From the NCBI GenBank assembly GCA_943788935.1, contig CALSSE010000017.1, forward strand, positions 420,001-484,000: 64,000 nt of DNA. Reading direction: 5' to 3'. The DNA is from an uncultured bacterium. GTDB lineage: Bacteria; Myxococcota_A; Bradymonadia; UBA7976; VGTA01. Position numbers and translations under genes: made by a program. Below are positions 34,601 through 42,006 of this stretch, one piece after another; positions within the stretch are counted from its first letter, which is position 1; every line of letters begins with the position of its first letter. The notes beneath the pieces are model-generated. The model did not search any database. It saw only the letters and a list, made by a program, of their open reading frames with translations, and was not told the origin of the DNA.

Positions 34601-34959
34601 CTCTTTGGCACTAAATCGATCATCGCTGAACGGTTGGTCTCAGCGAGCTCACCCATATCCACTCGGGCTTCAAAAGTGACCCAGACTAATCCGCTATTTT
34701 TTGCCTTAGAGAGATCTAGAGTGATTAAGCTTTCTCTCCATCTCGCGTGATTCACCTTCTGTTGAGAAGCGTCGAAGAGGGCCTCAAATCGATTGAAGCT
34801 GAGATGAACACCTTCATGGGGAGGCGGAGGTCCTACCGGTTGGGCAGAGAGCGATGAGCAGAAGATAATGAGGCTCATCATTAGCAGAAGAGAGGAGCAG
34901 AAGATCAACCTTCCTGAATGATGAGAGGGGGAGAGGGAGAGAGGAGAGTTGATACTCAT
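31672..34959 (-). CDS. Large exported protein with C-terminal transmembrane helices, unknown family
   Basis: A 1095-residue protein with a signal sequence ending near SLSAQ (about residue 40). A long extracytoplasmic region (about 40-960) is dominated by beta-strand patterns, suggesting several beta-sandwich domains. Three hydrophobic helices follow at about 975-1060, then a cytoplasmic tail. Repeated phrases such as 'LDIIKGELKRLEVEVPAEV' and 'LLNLKSGRLETLTLRLP' suggest duplicated modules. I see no catalytic motif. Its stop overlaps the downstream lipoprotein's proposed start (ATGA), so both are probably made in fixed ratio and act together in the envelope. Confidence 0.7.
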   Translation of the reverse strand: MSINSPLSLSPSHHSGRLIFCSSLLLMMSLIIFCSSLSAQPVGPPPPHEGVHLSFNRFEALFDASQQKVNHARWRESLITLDLSKAKNSGLVWVTFEARVDMGELAETNRSAMIDLVPKSVHPLSVWRDNIALSPESDGHFHQLSIPLQIDNAGLRMAPSVKLRYPVRLSRSSSGEMSGLIPLPPVANADLKTLGRGQAKFVPELPPTPSSVASNLALRGAIAVLIPSNESGALLQRKDFQVSLQASGEGAEVKLELQTLLRGGALQSWIPISPSSNALISASADGKVAITDVRNGWHMVWVEGAGEHIIRAQTRAQVDRSSGQPRLRLSPQAAPRSKLTLSLPGEREVTTEPSVPVTSLSMKAPLSPVKTDIAETNNIITQVSADLPPLETIVLRWTEKRVTPEEESPEFLSETYQLFELQEGLLKGQARVELDIIKGELKRLEVEVPAEVVLYHLNGIGVESWVTLPHEGDSDPSTKRVLVTFGEPRSGKSDLAIKWQRVLSNKEALSVPVIRPLGAFQESGVIALYDGDRVGFTPAKAELTANGEERLIPVGQESIPQRILQLKTGEKVSQAFRHVQAPTELKTSTTTERARELRFDAQLDTLYSLRDGAIRAQSQLLLNLKSGRLETLTLRLPSTCSEPQVSGPSINRVEPLKAAKGDDPAIKRYQIRFTRRLEGAVTLNIDAERLISSESTELSLPRIVVEGAEITQGHIGLTAEAGLEVSPEQTDELRRVTIDELPRSITLRSATELLYGYRFSREWTLETRLKRHKIIETLNAEIIFSQLETFLLESGQRVDLAKYTIINRDRRDLKLTLPPHSDIQEVLINDSPVRARAEGKQISIPLPKNQQLDLVLRYEVARDTHELNRYHLIAPSSDIRTTNITWELFFSPQYQLWSWEGDLKKINTYTNRINPEQSFSSLKHQTTFSYDLLSPNHQPLHMRVSLRGIVSDQVMNRLSAFAFIALLLIGLRRGLMFAGKSILALKYPELASLLVLSINAIIMLYQSSLSELEWMSFFALKTVLVVAFISAISLKIYHALSSIIARRSIKPPQKSTSVVGESDVVTAESVSQNEVFGSTDDHEGGSTADEPGAPS

Positions 34960-35091
34960 GAGATGTGAGCTCCGTGATCAAGATAAAGGGAGAGGCCTGA
35001 GCTAGAGATAATAGAGGAAGAGGCCAGAACTAGAGATAGGGGATCGCGCCGACAGAGTGATGAGCGTCTACATACAGCGCTCACAAACGGG

Positions 35092-35115
35092 ATCGGTCTT
35101 TACGTATAGACCGAT
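35092..35115. promoter_or_regulatory. Inverted repeat, possible operator or terminator
   Basis: ATCGGTCT and AGACCGAT form a perfect 8-bp inverted repeat around TACGTA, itself a palindrome, with one mismatched pair. It lies upstream of both divergent genes. The symmetry suits a dimeric regulator; no T run follows. Confidence 0.35.
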
Positions 35116-35279
35116 GAATGGTTTTAAAGTTTATAAAAAATCGAACACATCAAGATGAGTATCTTCGTTCTCGCTCCATGACTGAGACTGTGAACTTAGG
35201 GTATGAATCGTTGATAGGCGCTAATAGGTATTCTAGTATAAGTGTCAGTTTTTAAATGGCTTTAATGATTTTAGCTGTG

Positions 35280-35294
35280 TGGCACACTCTATGC
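35280..35294 (+). promoter_or_regulatory. Sigma-54-type promoter
   Basis: TGGCAC followed by five bases and ATGC gives the invariant GG-N10-GC spacing of RpoN promoters, and only the first base of the -12 element (usually TTGC) departs from consensus. Start is expected near 35306, about 37 bases before the gene. An enhancer-binding activator would be required. Confidence 0.6.
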
Positions 35295-35342
35295 AAGAAT
35301 GAGAGGTGAGATCGTCACGAAATGAGTTAAAGGAGACAGTCA

Positions 35343-35705
35343 ATGTTATTCACCTATCAAAATGAGTCATTGCTAAGAGCGATTATGCTCACCGCTATAT
35401 TCTTCTCAAGCACCTCGTCTTCACGCGTCGCTTTAGCTCAAGCCCCCCCCCTCTCTGAGGCTCAGAGTCAATGTGAAGCGCTAGATGGGATATGGGATGA
35501 GTGTGCAGCGAGAGATTGGGGGGCCTATTGTTTAGATCATGAAGGGGAGATGCAAACTCATAGAGACCCAGTGATAGAGTCGTGTGTGGCGAGCTGTCTC
35601 TGCCCTGATGAGCTCGTCTTCAATGGGGAAGGATGTGTCAACATAGAAGTGCTGCTAAGTCCTTGTGATGAGCTAAATGATGAGCCAAGTGATGAGGCAA
35701 GGTGA
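35343..35705 (+). CDS. N-terminal part of split surface protein
   Basis: ATG 35343 follows AAGGAG. The 120-residue product has a signal peptide (about 1-32, ending ALAQA) and Cys-rich sequence ('QCEALDGIWDECAARDWGAYC', 'CVASCLCPDELVF'), then 'DELNDEPSDEAR'. It stops at the junction of the first and second units of a 13-bp repeat. The protein clearly continues in another frame after the repeats, from 35756. In the two preceding units the period is 12 bases and in frame (DELN, DEPS), so the 13-base units are later, frame-breaking variants. A run of nine C (35443-35451) also lies in the signal region. Confidence 0.65.
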   Translation: MLFTYQNESLLRAIMLTAIFFSSTSSSRVALAQAPPLSEAQSQCEALDGIWDECAARDWGAYCLDHEGEMQTHRDPVIESCVASCLCPDELVFNGEGCVNIEVLLSPCDELNDEPSDEAR

Positions 35706-35755
35706 TGAGGCAAGGTGATGAGGCAAGGTGATGAGGCAAGGTGATGAGGCAAGGT
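35691..35755 (+). repeat. 13-bp tandem repeat array, 5 copies, splitting a gene
   Basis: Five perfect copies of gatgaggcaaggt, preceded by two 12-base relatives and followed by gatgagccaacat. Each junction reads TGATG, an overlapping stop and start codon. Entering the array in the upstream frame always meets TGA at the first junction, whatever the copy number. Confidence 0.95.
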
Positions 35756-36454
35756 GATGAGCCAACATCTCTCGTCGTTGAAGAAGAGGGTGAGTCTATA
35801 TGGGGAGACGGGGCCTTGACCGCTGATGAATTCAATACTTGTGCTCAAGCAGGGGGGAGCGCAGTCATCGGGGAGCGCTGTGAGGCAGTCTGCTTCTCAA
35901 TCAATGAGTATGCCCTGAATATCGTTCCCACCGATTGCTCAGAGGTGATCGATCACTGCGAATGCCCTCTAGGTCAAGAATTCATAGAGGGAGAGTGTCA
36001 TTTAATCGATCCAGCAGAGATCTCAATCTGTGGAGGAGGCAGGCATGCCTTAAGCTGGAGCTCGACGTGCTTAGATCCAGAGGGCATCGAGAGCGATGGA
36101 CGAGTGATAGAACCTATCTGTGAGCTTGTTTGTGAAAATGGAGCTTATTCTATAGAGCAATGTTTAGAAGAGCTTATTGGTCATGAGTGTGACAGCTGGG
36201 GTAGCCACTGTGATCAGGACAACGACTGGGGTCAAGAAACGCGAGAGGATGATCATGATGATCATGATGATCATGATGATTATGCATGGCGTGAAGAAGG
36301 TCACGCTCCGAGTGATTCGCTATCTCTTGAGGATCAGGTAGGGTGTGACGCGAGCGGTAAGGTCGCAGGTCATCACCTGTGGAGCTTAATCTTGCTCTCT
36401 TTACTGTTCCTCAAAGTTCGCCGTCAGGCTCATAGGGCCACCACTGATCAATAA
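35741..36454 (+). CDS. C-terminal part of split surface protein, MYXO-CTERM-like anchor
   Basis: The frame opens at GTG 35741 / ATG 35744 inside the repeat array and gives 237 residues. Cys-rich modules ('CAQAGGSAVIGERCEAVC', 'CPLGQEFIEGEC', 'CSWSSTCL'-like spacing) match the style of the upstream fragment. A 'DDHDDHDDHDD' stretch encoded by 9-base repeats (36248-36283) follows. A late Cys (GCDASGK), hydrophobic helix and basic tail form a MYXO-CTERM-like anchor. Without the upstream signal peptide this part could not be exported, so it is a broken half unless expressed by reinitiation or slippage. Its last 44 bases overlap the end of miaA on the other strand. Confidence 0.6.
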   Translation: MMRQGDEPTSLVVEEEGESIWGDGALTADEFNTCAQAGGSAVIGERCEAVCFSINEYALNIVPTDCSEVIDHCECPLGQEFIEGECHLIDPAEISICGGGRHALSWSSTCLDPEGIESDGRVIEPICELVCENGAYSIEQCLEELIGHECDSWGSHCDQDNDWGQETREDDHDDHDDHDDYAWREEGHAPSDSLSLEDQVGCDASGKVAGHHLWSLILLSLLFLKVRRQAHRATTDQ

Positions 36455-37361
36455 GGTGTTTTAGCTGTGTATAGCTAACCTTAACCTCTCCCTTAGGGGG
36501 TTCGACCCACTGAGTCGGGAGCTGTCGATCAAAATAGCGGCGTTGACGACGAGCATATTGGCGGGTCGCATAGAGCATCCTCTCTTGGGCCTCTTCTGCA
36601 GTCTGCTCCCCCTCGAGAGCTGAGAGGGCTAGACGATAACCGATGGCGCCCATGCTGCGGAGCGCGCTTTGGTAACCACGCGCTCGCAACCCTTGGACCT
36701 CATCTAAGAAACCTCCATCCCACATCTGCTTGACTCGCGCCTCAATACGCTCATTGAGCAGCTGACGGGGAGGATCGAGCCCGATCACTAGAGCGGGATA
36801 GCGCTCAGCGGAGAAGAGATGTTGAGCTTGAAGCTCGCTGAGTGCTTGACCGTGGCTCAGATAGACCCCGAGCGCTCGGGTAACCCGCTGCTTATCTCGG
36901 GGCATAATCCGAGCAGCCGCCGCAGGATCTACAGCGGCGAGCTCGGCATGTAAGGTCTCTACCTCGCCATGTTGAACCCTTAACTCGAGGTCGTTCTCGA
37001 TCTTGAGATCTACCTTGGGCGCTTCACATAAACCTTGGAGTAGCGCTTTGAGGTAGAGGCCTGTTCCTCCACAGAGGATCACTTGACGACCTCTTTTAGA
37101 GATATCATCAATGAGCTGATCAGCGAGCTCGGTGAAGATTCCTGCGTCGAAGCGTTGGTCAGCGTCAACGCAGTCGATAAGGTGATGAGGGACTCCCTGA
37201 GTCTCATCAGTGGTGATCTTACCGGTCCCGATATCAAAACCACGGTAGACTTGACTGGCGTCGAGACTGATGACCTCCGCGTTATGCTGGAGAGCACACT
37301 CTACGGCGAGGGCGCTTTTACCGCTTGCGGTGGGACCCACGATACAGAGTAGACGAGTCAA
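36411..37361 (-). CDS. miaA: tRNA dimethylallyltransferase
   Basis: A 316-residue MiaA that adds a dimethylallyl group to A37 of tRNAs reading UNN codons. The P-loop is GPTASGKS (9-16). 'ISLDASQVYRGFDIGTGK' (family DSxQvYrgmdIGTaK), 'PHHLID', 'GGTGLYLKALL' and 'ATRQYARRQRRYF' are family motifs. It follows the glycyl-tRNA synthetase gene by eight bases on the same strand, so the two form an operon of translation functions. Its 3' end overlaps the convergent surface-protein fragment by 44 bases. Confidence 0.95.
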   Translation of the reverse strand: MTRLLCIVGPTASGKSALAVECALQHNAEVISLDASQVYRGFDIGTGKITTDETQGVPHHLIDCVDADQRFDAGIFTELADQLIDDISKRGRQVILCGGTGLYLKALLQGLCEAPKVDLKIENDLELRVQHGEVETLHAELAAVDPAAAARIMPRDKQRVTRALGVYLSHGQALSELQAQHLFSAERYPALVIGLDPPRQLLNERIEARVKQMWDGGFLDEVQGLRARGYQSALRSMGAIGYRLALSALEGEQTAEEAQERMLYATRQYARRQRRYFDRQLPTQWVEPPKGEVKVSYTQLKHLIDQWWPYEPDGEL

Positions 37362-37369
37362 GGCTCTGC

Positions 37370-38938
37370 TCAGTCCCCGAGGCTTTCGCGGAGGAGACGC
37401 TCGATCTCCTCGATCGCTTCTTGAGCAGGAATACGCTTCTGCTCCATAGTGTCGCGGTCACGGATCGTCAGAGTACCGTCCTCCATAGTTTGGCCATCTA
37501 CGGTGAGGCACCAAGGCGTCCCGATCTCATCATGTCGTCGGTAGCGACGACCGATGGCATGCTGAACATCTAAGCTAGCGTTGATTCCGCGTTTGAAGAA
37601 ATCGTTGACGATGTCTCGGGCTTTCTCAGGCATGCCATCACGCTTGACGAGCGGCATGACCGCGACCTTGATAGGAGCGAGCTGAGGGTGGAAGCGCATC
37701 ACGACTCGGGTCTCTGGACCTTTCGCTCCCTCTACGGTCTCCTCATGATAGGCATCTAACAGATAGACGAGTACACCACGAGTAGCGCCCGCTGCAGGCT
37801 CGATGACATAAGGGGTAAACTTCTTTTGAGTGGTGGGATCAAAGTACTGCATCTTCGCCCCGCTGTGCTCAGCGTGCTTCTTGAGGTCGTAATCGGTGCG
37901 GTTAGCGACCCCTTCAAGCTCTCCCATTCCCCAGGGATAGTCATATTCAATATCGACACACGCCTTAGCATAGTGAGCGAGCTCTTCTGGCTCATGAGGA
38001 CGAATGACAAATTTCTCTGGGTGGTTGGCCCATTTACGCCACCAGCTCACGCGAGCATCACTCCAATAAGCCATCCACTCATCATCGGTGCCCGGCTCAC
38101 AGAAGAACTCCATCTCCATCTGCTCGAATTCGCAAGAGCGGAAGATAAAGTGTTCAAGGGTGATCTCATTACGAAATGACTTACCCATTTGAGCGATCCC
38201 AAAGGGGATCTTCATCGCCATTGATTTCTGGATATTCTCAAACTGCACGAACATCGCTTGAGCGGTCTCTGGCCTTAGGTAGACCGCGCCGTCTTTAACG
38301 ACCTCATCAAGTTTAGCGCGAACCTCGTTAGGGCTTAGATCAGAGAAGTCTCCTTGTGCGATCTGCTGTGCTAGTCCACCCATGGGGTCAACCGGTCCAA
38401 TATGAGAGCGGAACATAAGATTGAATTGACGTTCAGCGCTAAGGAATGGTGAACCGCATACCGGGCAGACATAGCCACGATCTCCGGCTTGAACGCCGGT
38501 GATCGTTTTCCCTGCGCGTTTGGCTCCCAAGTCTGGTTGGTTCTCTTCTAACCAAGTGAGGGCGACCTTGGCCCTCCCCTTATCTGCGAAGCTGAGAGTG
38601 ATGTCTTCGCCCTCGATGGCACCTGGCGCTTGGTCCGCTCGGAATCGCTCTTTGCAGACAAGGCAATCGACCAAGGGGTCGCTAAAACCAGAGAGGTGAC
38701 CAGAGGCTTGCCAAACTTTGGGGTGCATCATTATTGAGGCATCTAGACCGACGACATCTTCGCGGCTATGAACCATATCACGCCACCAGAGATTCATGAG
38801 GTTACGCTTGAGCTCTATGCCTAGAGGGCCGTAATCGTAAGCGCTCTTTAGACCCCCATAGATCTCAGAAGATTGAAAGACAAACCCTCGGCGTTTACAG
38901 AGGGAGACGATGCTTTGCATAAGGTCATCACTGCTCAT
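37370..38938 (-). CDS. glyQS: Glycyl-tRNA synthetase, single-chain dimeric type
   Basis: A class II synthetase of about 522 residues of the alpha-2 type, unlike the two-subunit GlyQ/GlyS enzyme of many proteobacteria. Class II motifs are visible: motif 2 region 'FRNEITLEHFIFRSCEFEQME' and motif 3 near 'PYVIEPAAGATRGVLVYLLDAY'. Also present are 'YDYGPLGIELKRNL' and two CxxC pairs ('CLVC', 'CPVC') that may bind zinc. The frame extends to 39061, but the ATG at 38938 gives the usual start before 'QSIVSLCKRRGFVF'; the ribosome site is weak. C-terminal anticodon-binding domain is complete. miaA follows directly. Confidence 0.93.
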   Translation of the reverse strand: MSSDDLMQSIVSLCKRRGFVFQSSEIYGGLKSAYDYGPLGIELKRNLMNLWWRDMVHSREDVVGLDASIMMHPKVWQASGHLSGFSDPLVDCLVCKERFRADQAPGAIEGEDITLSFADKGRAKVALTWLEENQPDLGAKRAGKTITGVQAGDRGYVCPVCGSPFLSAERQFNLMFRSHIGPVDPMGGLAQQIAQGDFSDLSPNEVRAKLDEVVKDGAVYLRPETAQAMFVQFENIQKSMAMKIPFGIAQMGKSFRNEITLEHFIFRSCEFEQMEMEFFCEPGTDDEWMAYWSDARVSWWRKWANHPEKFVIRPHEPEELAHYAKACVDIEYDYPWGMGELEGVANRTDYDLKKHAEHSGAKMQYFDPTTQKKFTPYVIEPAAGATRGVLVYLLDAYHEETVEGAKGPETRVVMRFHPQLAPIKVAVMPLVKRDGMPEKARDIVNDFFKRGINASLDVQHAIGRRYRRHDEIGTPWCLTVDGQTMEDGTLTIRDRDTMEQKRIPAQEAIEEIERLLRESLGD

Positions 38939-39129
38939 TGGGAGACTCACTAGAGGCAACTCGGGGCGACAAGGCGCCCTGACATAATAGAGGAAACTGT
39001 TTGGAATAACTTTCGCGTTGCGCTGTATAGCACAGAAGAACCTTGAAGCGCACCCTAACATTTAGCGTATTCTGAGTAGAGTCGTTAATGACTATTTAAA
39101 GAGTACTCAATCAAATCGTGAGGTAAACA

Positions 39130-41046
39130 ATGAGACACGCACCATATCGTTTAGTTAAAGAGGGCAGTCGAACGACTGATTTAAGGGAAAAGTCAGTGAG
39201 TCAAGTCGTTCACCAACTCACCGCTCTCTTATTTGTTATAGTCACCGTTGTCACTACAGGATGTGATGACCCATCAGCGACTGAACAGACGGAGCCTAAT
39301 CTACTCTGCGCGATCGATCAGACGACTGAAGGATGTGAAGTAGAACCGCCTGTTCCGGCTCACTCGCCGCAGTGTATCGCCGTCGATGATGAGCTATGTT
39401 TATTATCTTTTATCATTGAGGATGGGGCTCCGAGGCCGGGGGTACTCACTCCTAATGAACCGTTTAGGCTTAGCGCGATCTCGATATTCAACGCAGGAAG
39501 TCAAACGATCGATGTGATCGAGGCTAATGCTCAATTGAGCACAGCTGGCTTAGTATCTCTTACTGAAGATCAGGGTCTATCGCTAGACCAAGGCTCGGCT
39601 TGGGTCAGCGAGGAGATGCCACTCACCGATGAGCGAAGACAGGAGACAGAAGAGGCCTGTCAACGAGGGAGTCTCCCTGCCCAATCTGGATGTACTTTTA
39701 TCGTCTCTCTAGCACTTCAGGTCACAGAGGATGCGCCAATCAACGCTATACAGAGAATAGAGCTAGCAGCAGAGACTCGGAGAGGCGCTCGGTTTGAGTG
39801 GGACATACCGCTCTTGATCGTCGATGCTATCGAGGGACTCTCGGTAGGAGGGGTACGCTTTGAAGAGAGTAGCGAAGATGGACTCCTCCACGCTGGAGAC
39901 CGGCTAAGAATAAATGAACTAGAGCTCTTGAATAGCTCTCTTGCTCCCTTTGAAGGCCTCCGAGGACTCTTAAGTTTTCAACGAGATCAAGTGACCACTC
40001 ATGAAGAGCTAGAGATTTGGAGTGAGGAGTCAGCGAGTGGGATACTCAGTGATGCAGAGGTGAGGTGCCCCTCCGCTCAGCGAGAACAGGAGAGCTCAAC
40101 ACCGGGGCGTTGTGTCCTTAGCTTTAGTCAGCCGCTGATGATCTCTCCACAACTCGCAGAGGGCGAGGAAGTACGTTTGACGCTCTATTTACAAGATCAG
40201 GGCGAGGGGGTGAGTTATCCTCACGAGATCAATGTGGAGCTCAGCTCGTGGTCTCCTGAGATCAGCTTAGCTGCTCTGGAGCTGACTAGCGACGAGAATC
40301 GCGATGGTCTCGCTTCGCCTGGGGAGCGGGTCGGTATACGACGCTTCATCTTAGAGAACCACAGCGACTCTGCGCTCTCGCTGAGAGGTCGAGTATCGAT
40401 TGACTCCGATGGCGTAGAAGTGAGTGGGTCTAGTGATTTGAGCGTTGATGAGACGACTCGTCGAGAGGATTTCTTTGAGGCTTGTCCTCCTCAATCGAGC
40501 TGTTCTCTCGACGTTAACCTCATCTTGGAGATCGCAGACGATCAAGAGATTGGAGAGTCAATCTCACTGTCGGTGGCGCTTATGGACCAAGCGGGTACCT
40601 CCTATCAACTCGAGTCAACCTTAGAGGTCTCTTCCCCCGATGTAGAGCTTATACTCGCTGATTTTGAGGTAAGCCAAGATACTCTTGATCAAGACCTCTC
40701 GGGCGGTGAGCGCGGAGTGATTAGCTATCTTAAGATCGTTAACGATGGGTTGGCTGATGCAACTGACTTGACGGTCCATATCTCGACTGAGAGCCCTTGG
40801 ATCACTTTTGAGGATCCTGAGGCGCTCACCTTTGGTCTCAATACTCAATCAGAGCTCCTCGATGAGCGGTCAGGAGACTGCCCATCACTCTCTTTAGAGC
40901 CTGATGGCTATTGCTACCGTCGCGCTGAGCTTTTCTTCGCCGTCGACGAGGACGCGCCTCTTGGATCGCTTGTCGAGTTTCAGGTTGAGGTCACTGATCG
41001 GTGGGGGACGAGTTATCCTCTCAGCTACTCAGTCACCCTCTTTTAG
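39130..41046 (+). CDS. Lipoprotein with four repeated beta domains
   Basis: A 638-residue lipoprotein with lipobox VTTGC (C45) after a long n-region; a GTG at 39196 would give a shorter, more typical signal. The mature part has about four tandem domains of 120-130 residues. Each contains 'DGLASPGERVGI'- or 'DGLLHAGDRLRI'-type turns, then 'ENHSDSALSLRG'-type strands and a conserved Cys pair near the end ('CPPQSSCSLDV', 'CPSLSLEPDGYCYR'). They resemble CARDB/DUF11-like adhesive Ig folds. The upstream 'gtattctgagta' box also occurs before the 14770 gene. Function unknown, probably a surface scaffold. Confidence 0.7.
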   Translation: MRHAPYRLVKEGSRTTDLREKSVSQVVHQLTALLFVIVTVVTTGCDDPSATEQTEPNLLCAIDQTTEGCEVEPPVPAHSPQCIAVDDELCLLSFIIEDGAPRPGVLTPNEPFRLSAISIFNAGSQTIDVIEANAQLSTAGLVSLTEDQGLSLDQGSAWVSEEMPLTDERRQETEEACQRGSLPAQSGCTFIVSLALQVTEDAPINAIQRIELAAETRRGARFEWDIPLLIVDAIEGLSVGGVRFEESSEDGLLHAGDRLRINELELLNSSLAPFEGLRGLLSFQRDQVTTHEELEIWSEESASGILSDAEVRCPSAQREQESSTPGRCVLSFSQPLMISPQLAEGEEVRLTLYLQDQGEGVSYPHEINVELSSWSPEISLAALELTSDENRDGLASPGERVGIRRFILENHSDSALSLRGRVSIDSDGVEVSGSSDLSVDETTRREDFFEACPPQSSCSLDVNLILEIADDQEIGESISLSVALMDQAGTSYQLESTLEVSSPDVELILADFEVSQDTLDQDLSGGERGVISYLKIVNDGLADATDLTVHISTESPWITFEDPEALTFGLNTQSELLDERSGDCPSLSLEPDGYCYRRAELFFAVDEDAPLGSLVEFQVEVTDRWGTSYPLSYSVTLF

Positions 41047-41239
41047 GTCTTATGACCACTCACATTCACAGCGCTCAGAGCTCGTTCATATGGCTCAACC
41101 GAATACACGCTTGATAAATGCAGGCGCTCACCGTAAAGACATAATAGAGACATAACAAAGACACAATACATACATAGTGTGGCTTAATCATCACTGTGTA
41201 TATTCATATTACACACCACGTTACTTAAGGAGATCAATC

Positions 41240-41965
41240 ATGAGACTCTCTCTTCACTTCACCATACTTGTATCACTTATCACTATGACCTTAAGCGGCT
41301 GTTTCCTGCCCCAAGAGAATGACGATGACTTTGAGCCACCTCCCCCACCAGCGGCCGCTCAATTTGTTCATCAAAATCCAGAGATGGGAGCTGTTGAGGT
41401 ACTCTTTGATGGAGAGTTTGTGACTACTGTAGCTTATGGGGGGGTGAGCCCTGCCGTAGCGCTACCTCAGGGAGAAGGGGCGTTCTCCTTTCGTCTCTCA
41501 GGGGCACCGAGCGCTTTCTTTGAGACAGAGCTCTATAATCTAGAGGCTCGCGTCTATACTTTTGCTTTGGTGGCTGAATCTTTGGCGAGTGATAAGGTGC
41601 TCGATTTGACAGATGCCACTCCAGCGCCAGAAGAGGGACAACACTGGCTGCGCTTCCTCAACCTAAGCGATGTCGATTCAGGCACTCTGTTTAGAGGAAC
41701 TGATGAGCTGATTGTCTTACCTCTAGATGATAACCCCTCCGCCTTTATCGCGGTTGAGTCAGCGGCCGCGACTCAGGTCTCATTAAGTGCCACCAATGGG
41801 GCTCCTCTCGCCATCGAGATGGGGATTGAACTCCCTTCAGGGGGATCATCTATCCTTATCTTGAGCGGTAGCCAAGAGGGGAATGTAGCGATCCAAGCGA
41901 TCGTTCTTGACGCAGAGCGGCTCACCTTAGTGGAGCCGGGTGCTGAGGTTATGACAGAAGAGTGA
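41240..41965 (+). CDS. DUF4397 lipoprotein
   Basis: The frame is open from 41177, but AAGGAG at 41227-41232 and a textbook signal (MRLSLHFTIL..., lipobox LSGC with C21) fix the ATG at 41240. The 241-residue product carries a DUF4397-type domain: 'VHQNPEMGAVEVLFDGE', 'VALPQGEGAFSFRL', 'LRFLNLSDV'. The family is common in secreted proteins and has no known activity. The GMC oxidoreductase gene follows after 41 bases, so the two may be co-transcribed. Confidence 0.8.
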   Translation: MRLSLHFTILVSLITMTLSGCFLPQENDDDFEPPPPPAAAQFVHQNPEMGAVEVLFDGEFVTTVAYGGVSPAVALPQGEGAFSFRLSGAPSAFFETELYNLEARVYTFALVAESLASDKVLDLTDATPAPEEGQHWLRFLNLSDVDSGTLFRGTDELIVLPLDDNPSAFIAVESAAATQVSLSATNGAPLAIEMGIELPSGGSSILILSGSQEGNVAIQAIVLDAERLTLVEPGAEVMTEE

Positions 41966-42006
41966 GCGAGGCTATATCGCTTCCCCACTTGAGCTAGGAG
42001 ATCACG

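Larger units (their letters stand above)
34960..35342. other. Divergent intergenic region
   Basis: This region lies between the large envelope protein gene and the split surface-protein gene. It contains a 24-base imperfect palindrome at 35092-35115, a sigma-54-type promoter at 35280-35294, and purine-rich repeats 'agagataatagagga/agagatagggga' near the leftward start. No ORF or RNA gene was seen. AAGGAG at about 35331-35336 serves the rightward gene. Confidence 0.5.
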
